From NCBI GenBank assembly GCA_947172415.1, contig OX359190.1:8618001-8682000 (forward strand): a stretch of 64,000 nt of DNA, in the 5' to 3' direction. Shown one piece after another: positions 13,354 through 24,321 of this stretch (its first letter is position 1; each line of letters starts with the position of its first letter). This DNA comes from Chondrosia reniformis. Taxonomy: Eukaryota > Porifera > Demospongiae > Chondrillida > Chondrillidae. The notes beneath the pieces were generated by a model, which had not been told where the DNA came from, did no database searches, and saw nothing but the letters and a program-made list of their open reading frames with translations. Position numbers and translations under genes: made by a program.

Positions 13354-15629
13354 ATGTTTTCTTTTCTACTGTTCATAGTAAGAAATCTACGTGTCTGTTT
13401 AAGAAGTTTATCACCATCTGCACGTTTCTTATCTAATAAAGTAAAAGTAAGCGGTGGATACCTACTTTAGAATGCTTGAAGTCATGTTTGCTGTTTGTTA
13501 ATTGCCCATGTAGCATCTCTAAACTTCTGTTTCCGTACTAACTCAAGCGATACAATAGAAGTGGTATCATGTTTCCTATTACTGCTGTTAAATGTGATCT
13601 TCAATGTCAGCTTTTTATGGTCATACGTCGTTTAAGCCTATTTCTGCTCCAATGAGGCCAAAGTGCATTCCTCTTAGTACATATACAGACTCTTGACCCT
13701 TTTGTCTCGCCAGACTGAAGTCTTGGGATGCCATTATTTGACACTAGTATAATATTAATCTATGTTGGTTAACAAAAGAGTTCTATTAAACCTGCACCAT
13801 CTGTAATTCAATTTGGTATGGAATTATCACAATTTTGTTATTCCACTCAAGTTCACAGCTCCAAAGTCCACCCCGTATGGGCCAGCTGCTTTTAATCACA
13901 TTAGCCTGAGGTGCCATTATGACTTGTAGATGTGTTTGAAGCCATGTGCATGGTTACATAATTTATCCACATACAAAATCCTTCAATCCAACCTTTCTTC
14001 TTCAGGTCCAGAAGAATAGTTGCTCAATTTGTGAAAATAAACTAGAGAATTTTGGTTACAAGGTAGAGTTTAAATATACATTGGAACACTATTAGGTTTC
14101 ATCATACACTAGGAATATTGGGGAGGAGGGGAGGAAGGACATTCTTCCACATCATGGGCCATGAACCAAGGACTCACAAAAGATCAAGAAGAATGCAAAG
14201 ACTCTCAGGGTCACTGGTGAAGGGTGGAATTCCAGAAACAGCTGTCTGGATCAGTGGAGAAGAAAAGAAGTAAAAGGAGAAAATTATCATATCCTCATCC
14301 AAAAGCTTACACTAGGTTTAGTTCCCTATAAGCCTTTACTCTTTAGTAGATGTAGCATGTAAAAGTAGTGTGGTATTAACTAGCAATTTTTGGGGATGAA
14401 GGACATTTTTCTGTACCATGGGAGCAGTGTGGCCCCTCCCCTCTGTACCATGGGAACAGTGTGGCCCCTCCCCTCTGTACCATGGGAACAGTGTGGCCCC
14501 TCCCCTCTGTACCATGGGAACAGTGTGGCCCCTCCCCTCTGTACCATGGGAACAGTGTGGCCCCTCCCCTCTGTACCATGGGAGCAGTGTGGCCCCTCCC
14601 CTCTGTACCATGGGAACAGTGTGGCCCCTCCCCTCTGTACCATGGGAACAGTGTGGCCCCTCCCCAATAGGGACTAGTGTGTCATCACTAGAGGCTCTAA
14701 CTGAAAGAGATGAATGTTAACATTACTTTACTGTTTTAGGATGTGTTATTACTGAGACAGTTTCTAAATCCAGTTGGAATGCTATTACCACGCAGAAAGA
14801 CTGGAATCTGTCCAAAAATGCAGAAACGAGTTGCTAAAGCAATCCGAAGATCAAGAGCCACAGGTTAGTGTATGTACTATTGTGACTATTCAGTTTGCAC
14901 AAGGCTTTACTAGACAACTTTTGTCATTTCTAAAATACAAAAATTTCATCAAAGCAGCCCACTTAATACAAATTCGCTTGATTACCATTTGATTTGAATT
15001 TATCTTTCCCTGTATGCAACTAATACTATTACTTGTACCAAAAGACTCACTTGAGGGTGTGGCACCAGTTAAAGCACCTAATAACTACCTAATTCAGATA
15101 TAACAATTACAGACTTTACACGTTTGTGGTAAAACTTCAGCAATATAATGCCATAAACATGTCTATTTGTTTTTATTACATATTCTTATTGAACTCAAGC
15201 TACATAAGTCTCTGACTGTTTCCATTATCCCAAAAGATTCAAATTAAGCAGTATATACATACTTATGTGTATAGGAGTTATGAATGAATGATCATTGGGA
15301 ATTATTACACTAAACCAGCCAGTGATCCAAGTCTTATTAGTGAGGGGTTCAAAGTCCTATTAAACGGCAAACCAGTGACTGTCTCCCAGTCATCCATGAT
15401 TGAAAGGTCACAAAACAGCTGTTTTACCCTCCTTATCAATCTGGTACACTTTGTTTTGATATAATAATAATATTGCACATACATGTATTGACCATTTAGT
15501 TAAATAGATTTCACTAGTTTCTGCATATTAATATTAGTGCAATATAATATCTCTCTATTGTTAGGTCTACTACCAAATTTTGAGGAGAAACCGAAAGTTC
15601 AAAAAGTGGAAAATATCAAAGTGACCTGA
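13354..15629 (+). CDS. MRPS18A: Mitochondrial small-subunit ribosomal protein bS18m
   Basis: Four exons: 13354-13446, 14006-14062, 14740-14863, 15565-15629; phases 0, 0 and 1 agree. The product is 112 residues. The N-terminus (MFSFLLFIVRNLRVCLRSLS) is Arg/Ser-rich with no acidic residue, as expected of a mitochondrial targeting peptide. Exon 2 carries a CSICENK Cys pair just before the S18 core. Exons 3-4 hold the bS18 signature DVLLLRQFLNPVGMLLPRR, then KTGIC, and the ending GLLPNF, closest in memory to vertebrate MRPS18A rather than 18B or 18C. Its role is in the mitoribosome small subunit. The first donor could also lie at 13440/13441, removing two residues. The protein is shorter than vertebrate MRPS18A, mainly at the C-terminus. 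Intron 2 carries a family-R repeat and a 32-bp minisatellite. Confidence 0.9.
14165..14380 (-). repeat. Dispersed repeat family R, inverted copy
   Basis: Near full-length copy in reverse orientation (ACAAAAGATCAAGAAG, AGAAACAGCTGTCTGG, TATCCTCATCC, TAGGTTTAGTTCCCTATA) inside intron 2 of MRPS18A, directly before the 32-bp minisatellite. Confidence 0.8.
14414..14669. repeat. 32-bp GC-rich minisatellite, eight units
   Basis: Eight nearly perfect 32-bp units (TACCATGGGAACAGTGTGG then CCCCTCCCCTCTG) in intron 2 of MRPS18A. Units differ mainly by GGGAGC versus GGGAAC. Since 32 is not a multiple of three, all frames on both strands are open across it, producing six overlapping artefact ORFs. It is far more GC-rich than its surroundings. 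Confidence 0.95.
15300..15440 (+). repeat. Second dispersed repeat family (S), copy
   Basis: Carries ACTAAACCAGCCAGTGATCC, AGTCTTATTAGTGAGGGG, AAGTCCTATTAAACGGCAA and CTCCCAGTCATCC, shared with stretches near 34130-34235 and 34570-34665. It lies in the last intron of MRPS18A. Confidence 0.65.
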
Positions 15630-16071
15630 AACTAAAGCGTTGCTAATGTACTTATTTTGTTGACTTTGTTATAGTTTTATGATCACATTGATGATATGTA
15701 TCTGGTGCTTGTATTGCTATATCTGTTGGTCACACTCAAACAATTCGAACCACTACCTATATACAAATAAACAAAACCAGTCAAAAAATGAAGTTTGAAG
15801 TAGGGATGGCCAGTGTTGCAACAATTAATAGCACATCAATAAAGAAGACATTGGTCATGTAATAATCATACAGAAGTGGCACTGCTAAAATTTAAGTAAC
15901 TTAACCATACACATCACTTCTGTGTTTAGATGCACCATAATTGCTGAAGTACTACCATAATATTCTGTATATATAGTAAATGTAACAAATTGTGTCACTT
16001 TAAAGAAAAAAATAAGATGAGAAAAATATGCATTTTAGTAAATTTATGGAGTAACTAGAAAACTCGTGCAA
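15630..16071. other. Convergent 3' spacer, MRPS18A and PH-ZU5 gene
   Basis: The two genes end tail-to-tail 442 bp apart. The spacer contains an AATAAA at 15766-15771, 137 bases after the MRPS18A stop, a good candidate poly(A) signal. No other gene is seen. Confidence 0.55.
15766..15771 (+). terminator. Candidate poly(A) signal for MRPS18A
   Basis: Canonical AATAAA, 137 nt downstream of the stop codon on the coding strand. Confidence 0.55.
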
Positions 16072-19000
16072 TTACAGTTTCAGTCTTTTTAGCATAATAT
16101 TGAATTTCTTTTCCAAAAAGACTTGTTTAGGTGAGTGTATGGACAGTGACAGCCCAAGCACCCCTCCACGAGGCAAAGTAGTGTTCTTCTTGTAGCTGAT
16201 CTGGATGTAGAATACGGCAGCCTTCCAGCAGCCATCACATTCCATCATGCTCTAAGCAAATGAATTATATACACTTTAGATGGCTATACGTATATATATA
16301 GCTTTTACATAATTATGCGTCATCATGCCACTTATATATAAGGCTTAGCCCATAATTACATTGGATATAAGACTACCATACATGTTTTATTAGACTCCCT
16401 ACTTAGCAATATAATTGTCCAAATTTGCTAAAGGAAGTTCTAAGTAACATCTTAGAGGCCATTTTAGAGTGTATATATATGGACACAGTGGCACATATAT
16501 ATATTATGTATGATTAGCTGAAAGGTTATACTTGTACAGTATCTATAATATACGTATATATGTATGTACGTACATGTATTATGTACGTACGTATATTAAC
16601 TTATATTAAAATATTAACTTAGTTATAGTTGTCTTTTTATTCTTATTTGTACCAAACCTCATGCTAATAAATTGTGAGTTGGGGATATTGAATATATATG
16701 CATAGGAAGTACATATGTTTTCATTAATTGATGCATGCCATACTTACCTGTTCCAGAGTACCAAAGTTGTAGCCCTGTTCCTTTGTTTTCCCTATGGTTG
16801 CTAGGATAGGAATGTTGGCATCCATAGGCAACTCCAATAGCCTCTCCTCTTTGGTTTTCAAACAGGATGTGAACTCTTGCTTATAGCACATGGCTTCAAT
16901 AGTCTGAGAAACAAGAGATGAAATATAAGAATTGTAAAAAAAATTGATACCGGCAAATAAATGAACATATAGGAGGTATAGGGTATACAGCATGTATATG
17001 GTCCAGCCATATACAGCTATATAGAACTGACTAATCATCAATATACAGTATATTTTAACTAATATAATATTTCTTTGATTTGAGCTGAATAGACCGTATC
17101 AAGCTATTGTACGTATATATTCTGTAGATAAAATATAAAGTCCATAATATTATCTGTATATACAGTGTACATACCTTTTTAGCATCACTGTAATTCTCTA
17201 CAAGATAGGCCACAACACAGTGTTGATTGGATTGAGGGGAGTACTTTGTGAATATCTTCAGCACAAAGCTTTTAATTGGAAGCAATTCTCTGTATATTCT
17301 GCTGTGTAAGTAGGAATCTTGAGACACACTTTATATAAAAGAAAAATGACATATAACTATATTGCTCAAGGTAAATATAGTAAATGAATAAGTGTATGGT
17401 AACATCTGAATAATCCATGCAAGTGATAATCAAACCACAAATATTCATTTTAAACATCAAGAAGAGATGAAAGAAGCAATTGCTGGGAATCAAGGCCCAT
17501 GCAGTTATAACTACCAGTGCTCTGCCAATGAGCTATAGACAATTGCCACAGCAATGTTCTATATATATACATATTCATGCTTCTCCTCCTATATATCAAA
17601 TTAATCTCCAATTACACTCATTAGTGGTGAGTCAAGACCCATCCAATTTTCAGTGGATGGGGCCACCTTAACCAATTATGTGCATTAAAACTATAACATA
17701 GAAGAACTAGAAGATAATTAATAATATCAAAGACCACACAGAACTGAAAGACCTTAAGCTTGGTTGTTGAGGGTCTAGACACAGATTTACGGAACAAATT
17801 ATTTATAAATTAATGTTTATTATTATAGGGGATCCCAAAATGATCAATGCTTCTTACTTGAAATTTTCCTTATGGACTAGTCCTCCTATGATAAACAGGG
17901 ATGTGCTTAATTCCTTGGCAAACATTAGGTAATGGCTCTGACTTAAGGCAACTGCTAGCTTCTTTTTTCTCAATATATCCCTCACTTCACCCATATCGGA
18001 AGGATTTGCAACGTCTACTGGATACACAGAAAACTCAATTTCTTGTCGAGAAGTGCTCTCCGATTCTGAGAAGATTCCGCCTTTAGCCTTAGCAACAAGG
18101 ATTGCAAACTCGGCTTCAGCATTGTGCAACTGGTCATAGTAGAGTATGGAGTGAGGAAGGCGTATGATAACTGGGTGGTAGAATGTACTTGGTTGCACGT
18201 TGGATGCAAGCTCTCTAGCCGGTGTTAGTTTCAGTAGTGGTGTTGTGGGAGTGAATACAGGGAGCTCTACATATGAGTATGCAATACATAAGAATGCAAT
18301 TCATTATAACCTATACATTGCATGTAAAAGAACAGTATATATATATATACATGTATGTGTGCACAGATGTAAGCACATATACATACATAGTGTCAAATCT
18401 TTGCAGGATTCACAAAAGATCAAGAAAAAGAGAAAGATTCCCAGGGTCACTGATGAAGGGTGGAATTAGGACAAGGACATAATCAATATCATAAAATCCT
18501 CTTGCACGTGTGTATGTAACTTACCATTGGGATTGTCACTAGATTTTGCATTCACTACTACAAGTGGACGCCACATGGATGAAGATGCCAGCTCTGGGAA
18601 AAACAGGCTCTCATAGGGAGAAATTGCCCCTGGGGGAATATGTAGGGATATTTCAGAATTCCCCGGGGTCAGTGTCCCCCCAGAGTAGCTGAAGGGATAT
18701 GCTGCATAATGGGTATAGTCAACAGTGGAGGGTACATCACCATAAAACTTTAGTCTCTCAAAGCTACTATCTTTTTCTCTTGTTGGCTGTTGAGGAGTTG
18801 TAGCTGGGTATATTTGGAACCTAAGGTTGGGTCCATCTTCATAACCACTGTCACTTTGTCCCAGTATATTCTCAGAACTTTTTGAGCGATAAAGATTGCT
18901 AGATGGTTCGTCTTCAGATTCAGATACTGAAGAGAGATTTTCCATGGAGTGATGTGTCCTTATTGGCTGGTCGTCATGGATCTTTTCCCTGGTTGATTTA

Positions 19001-21865
19001 AGTTCTCCAGCTGTATTCGTTTCTGTGATATTTTCTTGTGAGGATGTTCCTCTGTCATAGCCATCAAGAATATCATCAATTTCTTCACCCGTAAAGAAAT
19101 CAAACTCTGACTGTAAGGACTGGTCAGATGGTAATCTATTCCTGCTTATGATATCTTTTTTACGATGCCTAAGTGATTCTTGAAATTTTCTTCGAATGCT
19201 TTTTTTCACTTCTTCATGTCTGTCCTCAAATTGAAAATCGAAGCTGTTCAGTTCCTGGTCCAAAGGATGGTGTATAGGAGGTGACACTGTTATCTTATGG
19301 ACCTGATGTGAAGTCTGAGGCAGTTCTGACCTCCTTCTGAATACTTGTCTCCTGTAAGGAAAGATGAGCAGTGCTTACTACTAGGGAGTCCACAGTGGGT
19401 TTCACTTATAGGGTAGATAAGGGAGGCATTTAATTACCTCTTGCCATTTAAAAATATGCTCCTCTTGAGAAAATTGGCAATCACTGAAAAAGTGATTCAG
19501 AAAGCTATTCTGAAGAATCTACATGACACCAAGCCCATACAGACTTCAGTCTTTAGACTTGGTTGATCAGGCTTAATATATAACTCCCTGTGATTATGTC
19601 TATCACATACATACAAAATGTGTATATAAGACCCCTAGATTTAGCACAAAAGATCAAGAAAAGACACTGCATGGGTCACTGATGAAGGGTGGGGAATTCC
19701 CAGAAACAGCTGTCTGGCCCAGTGGAGCAAAAGAAGAAAAGACTCTGGTATTCTTATATCTTCTCTATGTCTTCATCCAAAGCTCTCGCCAGGTTTAGTT
19801 TCATATAGGCTTTTTAATTTATTACAAATTTTAAGTAGGCTTACGTAGCATGTGGTATTAGATTATTTATACATATATACAATATATGGTACAGTCTTTT
19901 CTTTTAGCGTCTATATATATATATATTCTTCTAGAACTTACTTGGTGCCTTGTAGAAATGCTTTTAATTTGTGATGCTTTTGTCTTTGGTCTGGCAGTGG
20001 AGGTGAGTAGGAGGGAGAGGGACTGCTTTCTTGACTACTGTCGTCATGACGGGCCTCGACTAGGTCATGTTGAATTCCCTCCTCTGTAAGTTCTTCCTCC
20101 TGACCATCCTTGTAATGAAACAATTTTGGGAGGGCAACAGTGTCACCTAGGTGATGATGTCATATACTACTTTTAGCAACACATGACTATATAACATGTA
20201 TGTTAGTGAATTGATTGGTATATACGTATTTATATTTATATGACAGTTTTGACTAATCTCCAACTTGTTTCTACACAGGAATTGTACTGGTGGCTCCTTA
20301 TGGTATAATGTATTAAGGCTGGTTGTCAAACAAATCATTTTATAATACACACATAAACTTGCAAGGTGTTAGCAATTACTTAAACAACTTCTTTTTAGGA
20401 ATGGCTGAGGCATGAGATGCACAACATTTGACCATATAGTATGCCACACCCCTATATAAGTTAAGCCCTTCAAATGCATAATAATAACACTACACTATCA
20501 TATAATAACACCACTTTCCTATATATGACTATTCTGTAATAAATTAAAAGGCCTTTAGGGATCTAACCATGCATGATGAGAGCTTTGTAATAAATACACA
20601 CACATATATGTCTCATCATCCTATAGGTAACCTGTCATGGTAATTATATATTATACATTAACATGCACTATAGCCACTATTATATATATAGAACTGCAAC
20701 AATATACGTACGTACATGTACACAACACTATATTGTAACAATATACGTACATGTACACAACACTATATTGTAACAATATACGTACATGTACACAACACTA
20801 TATTGTAACAATATACGTACATGTACACAACACTATATTGTAACAATATACGTACATGTACACAACACTGTACTTATATACAATTGTCAGTGTTATGATG
20901 AAAATACAGACTGAAACAACATCCTAAATATGGAACAACATCCCACACTAGAATGAAAACACAATTGTCACTAGAGCATGATAGTTTTACTGTTGTGTTG
21001 TGAAATAAATGGCTTCTGTTCCAACAAATTAGGCACTGTTGGGTACACTATAGGTAAATGTTGATACAGACCTTTCAATTGGATTTTATATTCACATTCA
21101 TTATATGAGAACTCAATTAATAAAACTTATAATTGTTTGAAATTACATTACCTTCATGGGCGTTCTTAACAAGCCTGATACATTCTGTCCAATAGAGCAT
21201 TTCCACTTCACTGTTTGCCTGGAAAAAGAACTTCCTTCTAACAGTTGTCAATACAATAACATTGGATCTCTTCTTGTGAAAGACGCCAAATTGCAGGTTG
21301 ATACATTCTCTTAAATCTACTGCACCCTTTAAGACTTTCTTAGAAGGGGAATCAAAGTATTCCAGAACTTTGTTTGGCCTTAAAACAAAATAGCGTTTTC
21401 TCCACCTCTGTAATTATAAGTATATACATCAGTTAAGAAATGTACTATACTATACTATAATATAGTCTCTATAGTATATACATCATTTAAGAAATGTATA
21501 TACTATACTATACTATACTATAATATAGTGTATATAGTATATACATCAGTTAAGAAATGTACTATACTATACTATAATATAGTGTCTATAGTATATACAT
21601 CAGTTAAGAAATGTACTATACTATACTATAACATACTATGTATAGTGTCTCACGATCAAATATTACAACTAACAGTTAGAAACTTTATTAATAAAAATCA
21701 GTCACTATTATATTACACTGATAATGTATATTAATTATATAGGGTATATAATACATACTGTACCTTAATAGTTCTCCTTATCCCATCCAATGGAGGAGAT
21801 TTTACCATATAGCCACCATAAATGACTGTAGAAGAATCAAATGCGCTGATGATATAGGACGACAT
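16072..21865 (-). CDS. GAB-like PH domain protein with a ZU5 (ZU5-UPA-like) C-terminus
   Basis: Eight minus-strand exons: 21764-21865, 21152-21407, 19942-20146, 18525-19351, 17858-18266, 17175-17328, 16748-16903, 16072-16251; phases agree throughout; 762 residues. About 14-118 is a PH domain of the GAB/DOS kind (GGYMVKSPPLDGIRRTIKRW, KRYFVLRPNKVLEYF, ending EVEMLYWTECIRL). About 130-400 is polar, with acidic and Ser-rich stretches, basic runs (RRKFQ, RHRKKD) and a few Tyr sites. About 408-570 reads as ZU5 (GGTLTPGNSEISLHIPPGAI; HPVIIRLPH). The remaining 190 residues align loosely in pattern with the C-terminus of the neighbouring docking protein and may be a UPA domain. PH domains of this type bind phosphoinositides, so recruitment to activated membranes is expected. 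I know of no named PH+ZU5 family. Introns hold tandem repeats and family-R and SINE copies. Confidence 0.87.
17405..17555 (-). repeat. tRNA-derived SINE-like element
   Basis: On the minus strand it reads AGCTCATTGGCAGAGCACTG (box A), a box-B-like GGCCTTGATTCCCAG, then the tail TTGATGTTTAAAATGAATAT and TGTGGTTTGATTATCACTTG. This is the most complete copy of the SINE family and lies in an intron of the PH-ZU5 gene. Confidence 0.7.
19625..19865 (-). repeat. Dispersed repeat family R, inverted full copy
   Basis: Runs from AGATTTAGCACAAAAGATC through GGTCACTGATGAAGGGTGG and AGAAACAGCTGTCTGG to TTTAGTTTCATATAGGC and TAGCATGTGGTATTAGATT, in the intron between exons 3 and 4 of the PH-ZU5 gene. A shorter fragment of the same end lies at about 18405-18468 in the next intron, and another at about 20490-20590. 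Confidence 0.8.
20697..20870. repeat. 35-bp tandem repeat
   Basis: About five units of 35 bp built from CAATATACGTACATGTACAC plus AACACTATATTGTAA. Each unit contains the palindrome TACATGTA and begins and ends with complementary CAATATA/TATATTG, so each unit can fold on itself. It lies in intron 2 of the PH-ZU5 gene. Confidence 0.9.
21421..21650. repeat. Roughly 55-60-bp tandem repeat
   Basis: Four units of TATATACATCAGTTAAGAAA, TGTACTATACTATACTATAA and TATAGTGTCTATAG with small length variation, in intron 1 of the PH-ZU5 gene and ending only bases upstream of the exon 2 acceptor. The ACTAT/ATAGT blocks are self-complementary. Confidence 0.85.
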
Positions 21866-24321
21866 CTATCCAGGTCTTGTATAGGAACCCTAATGCTACA
21901 AGAGCTATGCTACCTGCCAAATGCCACTAGTATAGAGCTATACAGATGTATAGTACTTCAAAAATTTAAAGCCAGGTAGGTCTCCTTTGATCTGGTTGCT
22001 AAAGTATATATAGCTCTTCACTTAAGAGCCTCCTGTGATCTGTGACACAACACTGAAATACTGTTTTCTCCTCTCTTGCTCTAAACTGACACTTACTGTC
22101 TCTAGATTTGAGTGATGCAGTATATATATGTATGGTATTCCAAAAAACTGTAAATAGAGTATCAGCCATACTTAATATAGTTAGATACCAAAATAATATT
22201 GTAATATAGCCAATCAGAAAGGAAATGTGTGCAATGATACACTTAAATGGCTGCAGAAACCGTGCAAGTGCACATGTTTTAATAAAGAATAAAAGTATAA
22301 TGACAAATACGTATATGGATAATTTATATATTCTAGCTAGTACTTAAGTAAATATTAAATATTGCAAACGACTTATAATATATATACTATATATTACATA
22401 CGTATATAATATACCTATATATTCTGTATACATTATTATATAGTCAATCCATAACTGTCTGTCTTAATTAAAAACAATGTAGATTGGAATGTAAGGTATA
22501 CCATTTCAAACCTTCATGTTTACAAAATATATGACATTCTTGCACAAATATTTGCAAGCAATGTGATAGCAGATTATCAACAAAGATTCTCCTTCCTTCC
22601 CTGTCAAAGGGCTTCCCTGATTGAATAGAGTCCTTCCAGTAACCTCTTATGTAAGAGCAAAGGGTTTATTAGTAAGAGCTCTTATTGCTAATTTAAAAGA
22701 AGACAAGACATTTAGTGATTACATCTATCAGGTATGCATGGTTTTACAGACTAACATTAATATGTAAGTACATTGGAATTGTATCATAGAGGTGTGTACT
22801 GTATTATAGCCATATTTGTGATTATCAGCTTGCACTGTTAAATACATAGGATCACCACTAAACCACCAAAGCAAGTCTTTGGTAAAATGATAAACATATG
22901 TACGTATATATTGATGATATGCCCATTTTGTTTGTAGGTCCTTTCTTGGAGCCATATGAATTATTATATTATATTATTTATTTATTTATTTACCTTAGTA
23001 TATTGTAACTTGCACTGTATATATATATATAGAAAACAATCTTCACTCACTGTGTGGGTAGTTAATATGTAGACGTATAAGGGAGGAAGCATGAATAACG
23101 TATGCACACTGCTGTGTAAATTATATTTAGTTCAGTGGTGCTGAGCACAGTCATGCATGGTCTAAACCAGCTGTCCTGCCCAATAATGGCTTCTTTTATG
23201 TTTTTTCCTCGTCATGATATGTGATTGTGGCTGCATGCATTATCACTTCAATTATTCATGGCATGACTATCCTTTCCTTATGTGCATAATAATAATAATA
23301 ATAGATTTTTAACTGTCTTTGGCAATTTGTTCTATATACAACCTGTGGATGGTCAATCTAGATGAGGTAACATATATGGCTTAACACATATAATACATAG
23401 TTCCAGTTTCACATATTACATAGTATAGATAACATATATACATAATAAACCTATATATATACAAGCTGAATTTGTGATCCTTGAAATCATGTACATATAA
23501 TATGGTCTTGTTTATATATGTCTGGAAATTTTGTGGCATATTTACCTTGGCAACCATGGTATGTGTTGTATACTATATAAACTTGTTGAAAGGCAATTAC
23601 AAACAATCGTTGATTCTTATCTGGGTACTTCAAAATGTGGCCTAATGGAGTTTCTGAATGCAGCATAGACTCCACCCTATATAGTCCCACAACTGATCAC
23701 GATACATGAATAGAGTAAACTTGAAGCATTACAGCGGTTCCAGCTTGCACTATATTAGTATTATATTGTGAATTACAAATGGAATGCTTTCTAACATGAG
23801 AAAAGTGGTTTTATTAGATTACTATGAAGCCAGAATGGTTACTAAGGGCAGCCATTTTGAATAGAAGACCATATTATATTAGGATGGAAGCTATACAATT
23901 CAATAGACCATCACTATCTATATTATATCAGAATATGCAACAATAAATAGTCTATTGAGGGCTTATTCAAACTGTGTGTGTAAATGGTGTTCTCTATCCC
24001 AGAAGAAGTACAGCTTAGTAAAAAGAATTAGTGAAAAGTTGTTTTACACAAAGCTAGTTCTGCTCCAAAAGAAGATAACAGTGTTACAGGTAATATAAAG
24101 TAGTATGATATACTATTCACTAAGAATTGTGGTTCAAGCTAAAGGTTTTAATGTTCGCGTACGTGTGTAACTTAAAGAACAATATATTGAGTACAAATCT
24201 CTAAGTATGTATGTATGTCAGCTAACCCTACTGCCTACATACCTCCCATTTAAAATTATGTATTATGGTAATTTAGTCAGATTATTATTATTATTTAGGT
24301 TTCTCTTGTTCAACTAGTAAT
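21866..24321. promoter_or_regulatory. Divergent spacer between the two ZU5-protein genes
   Basis: This 2456-bp interval separates the start codons of the PH-ZU5 gene (minus) and the docking-protein gene (plus), so it must contain both promoters. It holds a TTTA/TTATA microsatellite near 22960-22995, an (ATA)n run near 23288-23300 and a SINE-like fragment near 23160-23240. A possible 5' leader exon for the docking gene ends at 24089 (ACAG before GTAATA) and could join an acceptor at 24297-24298. Its own long open frame lacks Met and does not continue in frame, so I treat it as untranslated. Confidence 0.5.

Noticed and set aside
14336..14720. Six overlapping ORFs of 67-100 codons on both strands
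   Set aside because: They are all products of the 32-bp minisatellite, whose unit has no stop in any frame. Each reads the same repeated peptide in a shifted frame.
20697..20870. CRISPR-like array
   Set aside because: Units are contiguous tandem repeats without unique spacers, in a eukaryotic intron.
22728..22955. Minus-strand 75-codon ORF in the divergent spacer
   Set aside because: No splice context, no family resemblance, and AT-rich codon use typical of chance frames here.
23908..24089. Coding first exon of the docking gene (about 60 open codons before a good donor)
   Set aside because: It contains no Met, and joining its donor to the acceptor at 24298 puts it out of frame with the ORF starting at 24322. 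It may be a 5' UTR exon at most.
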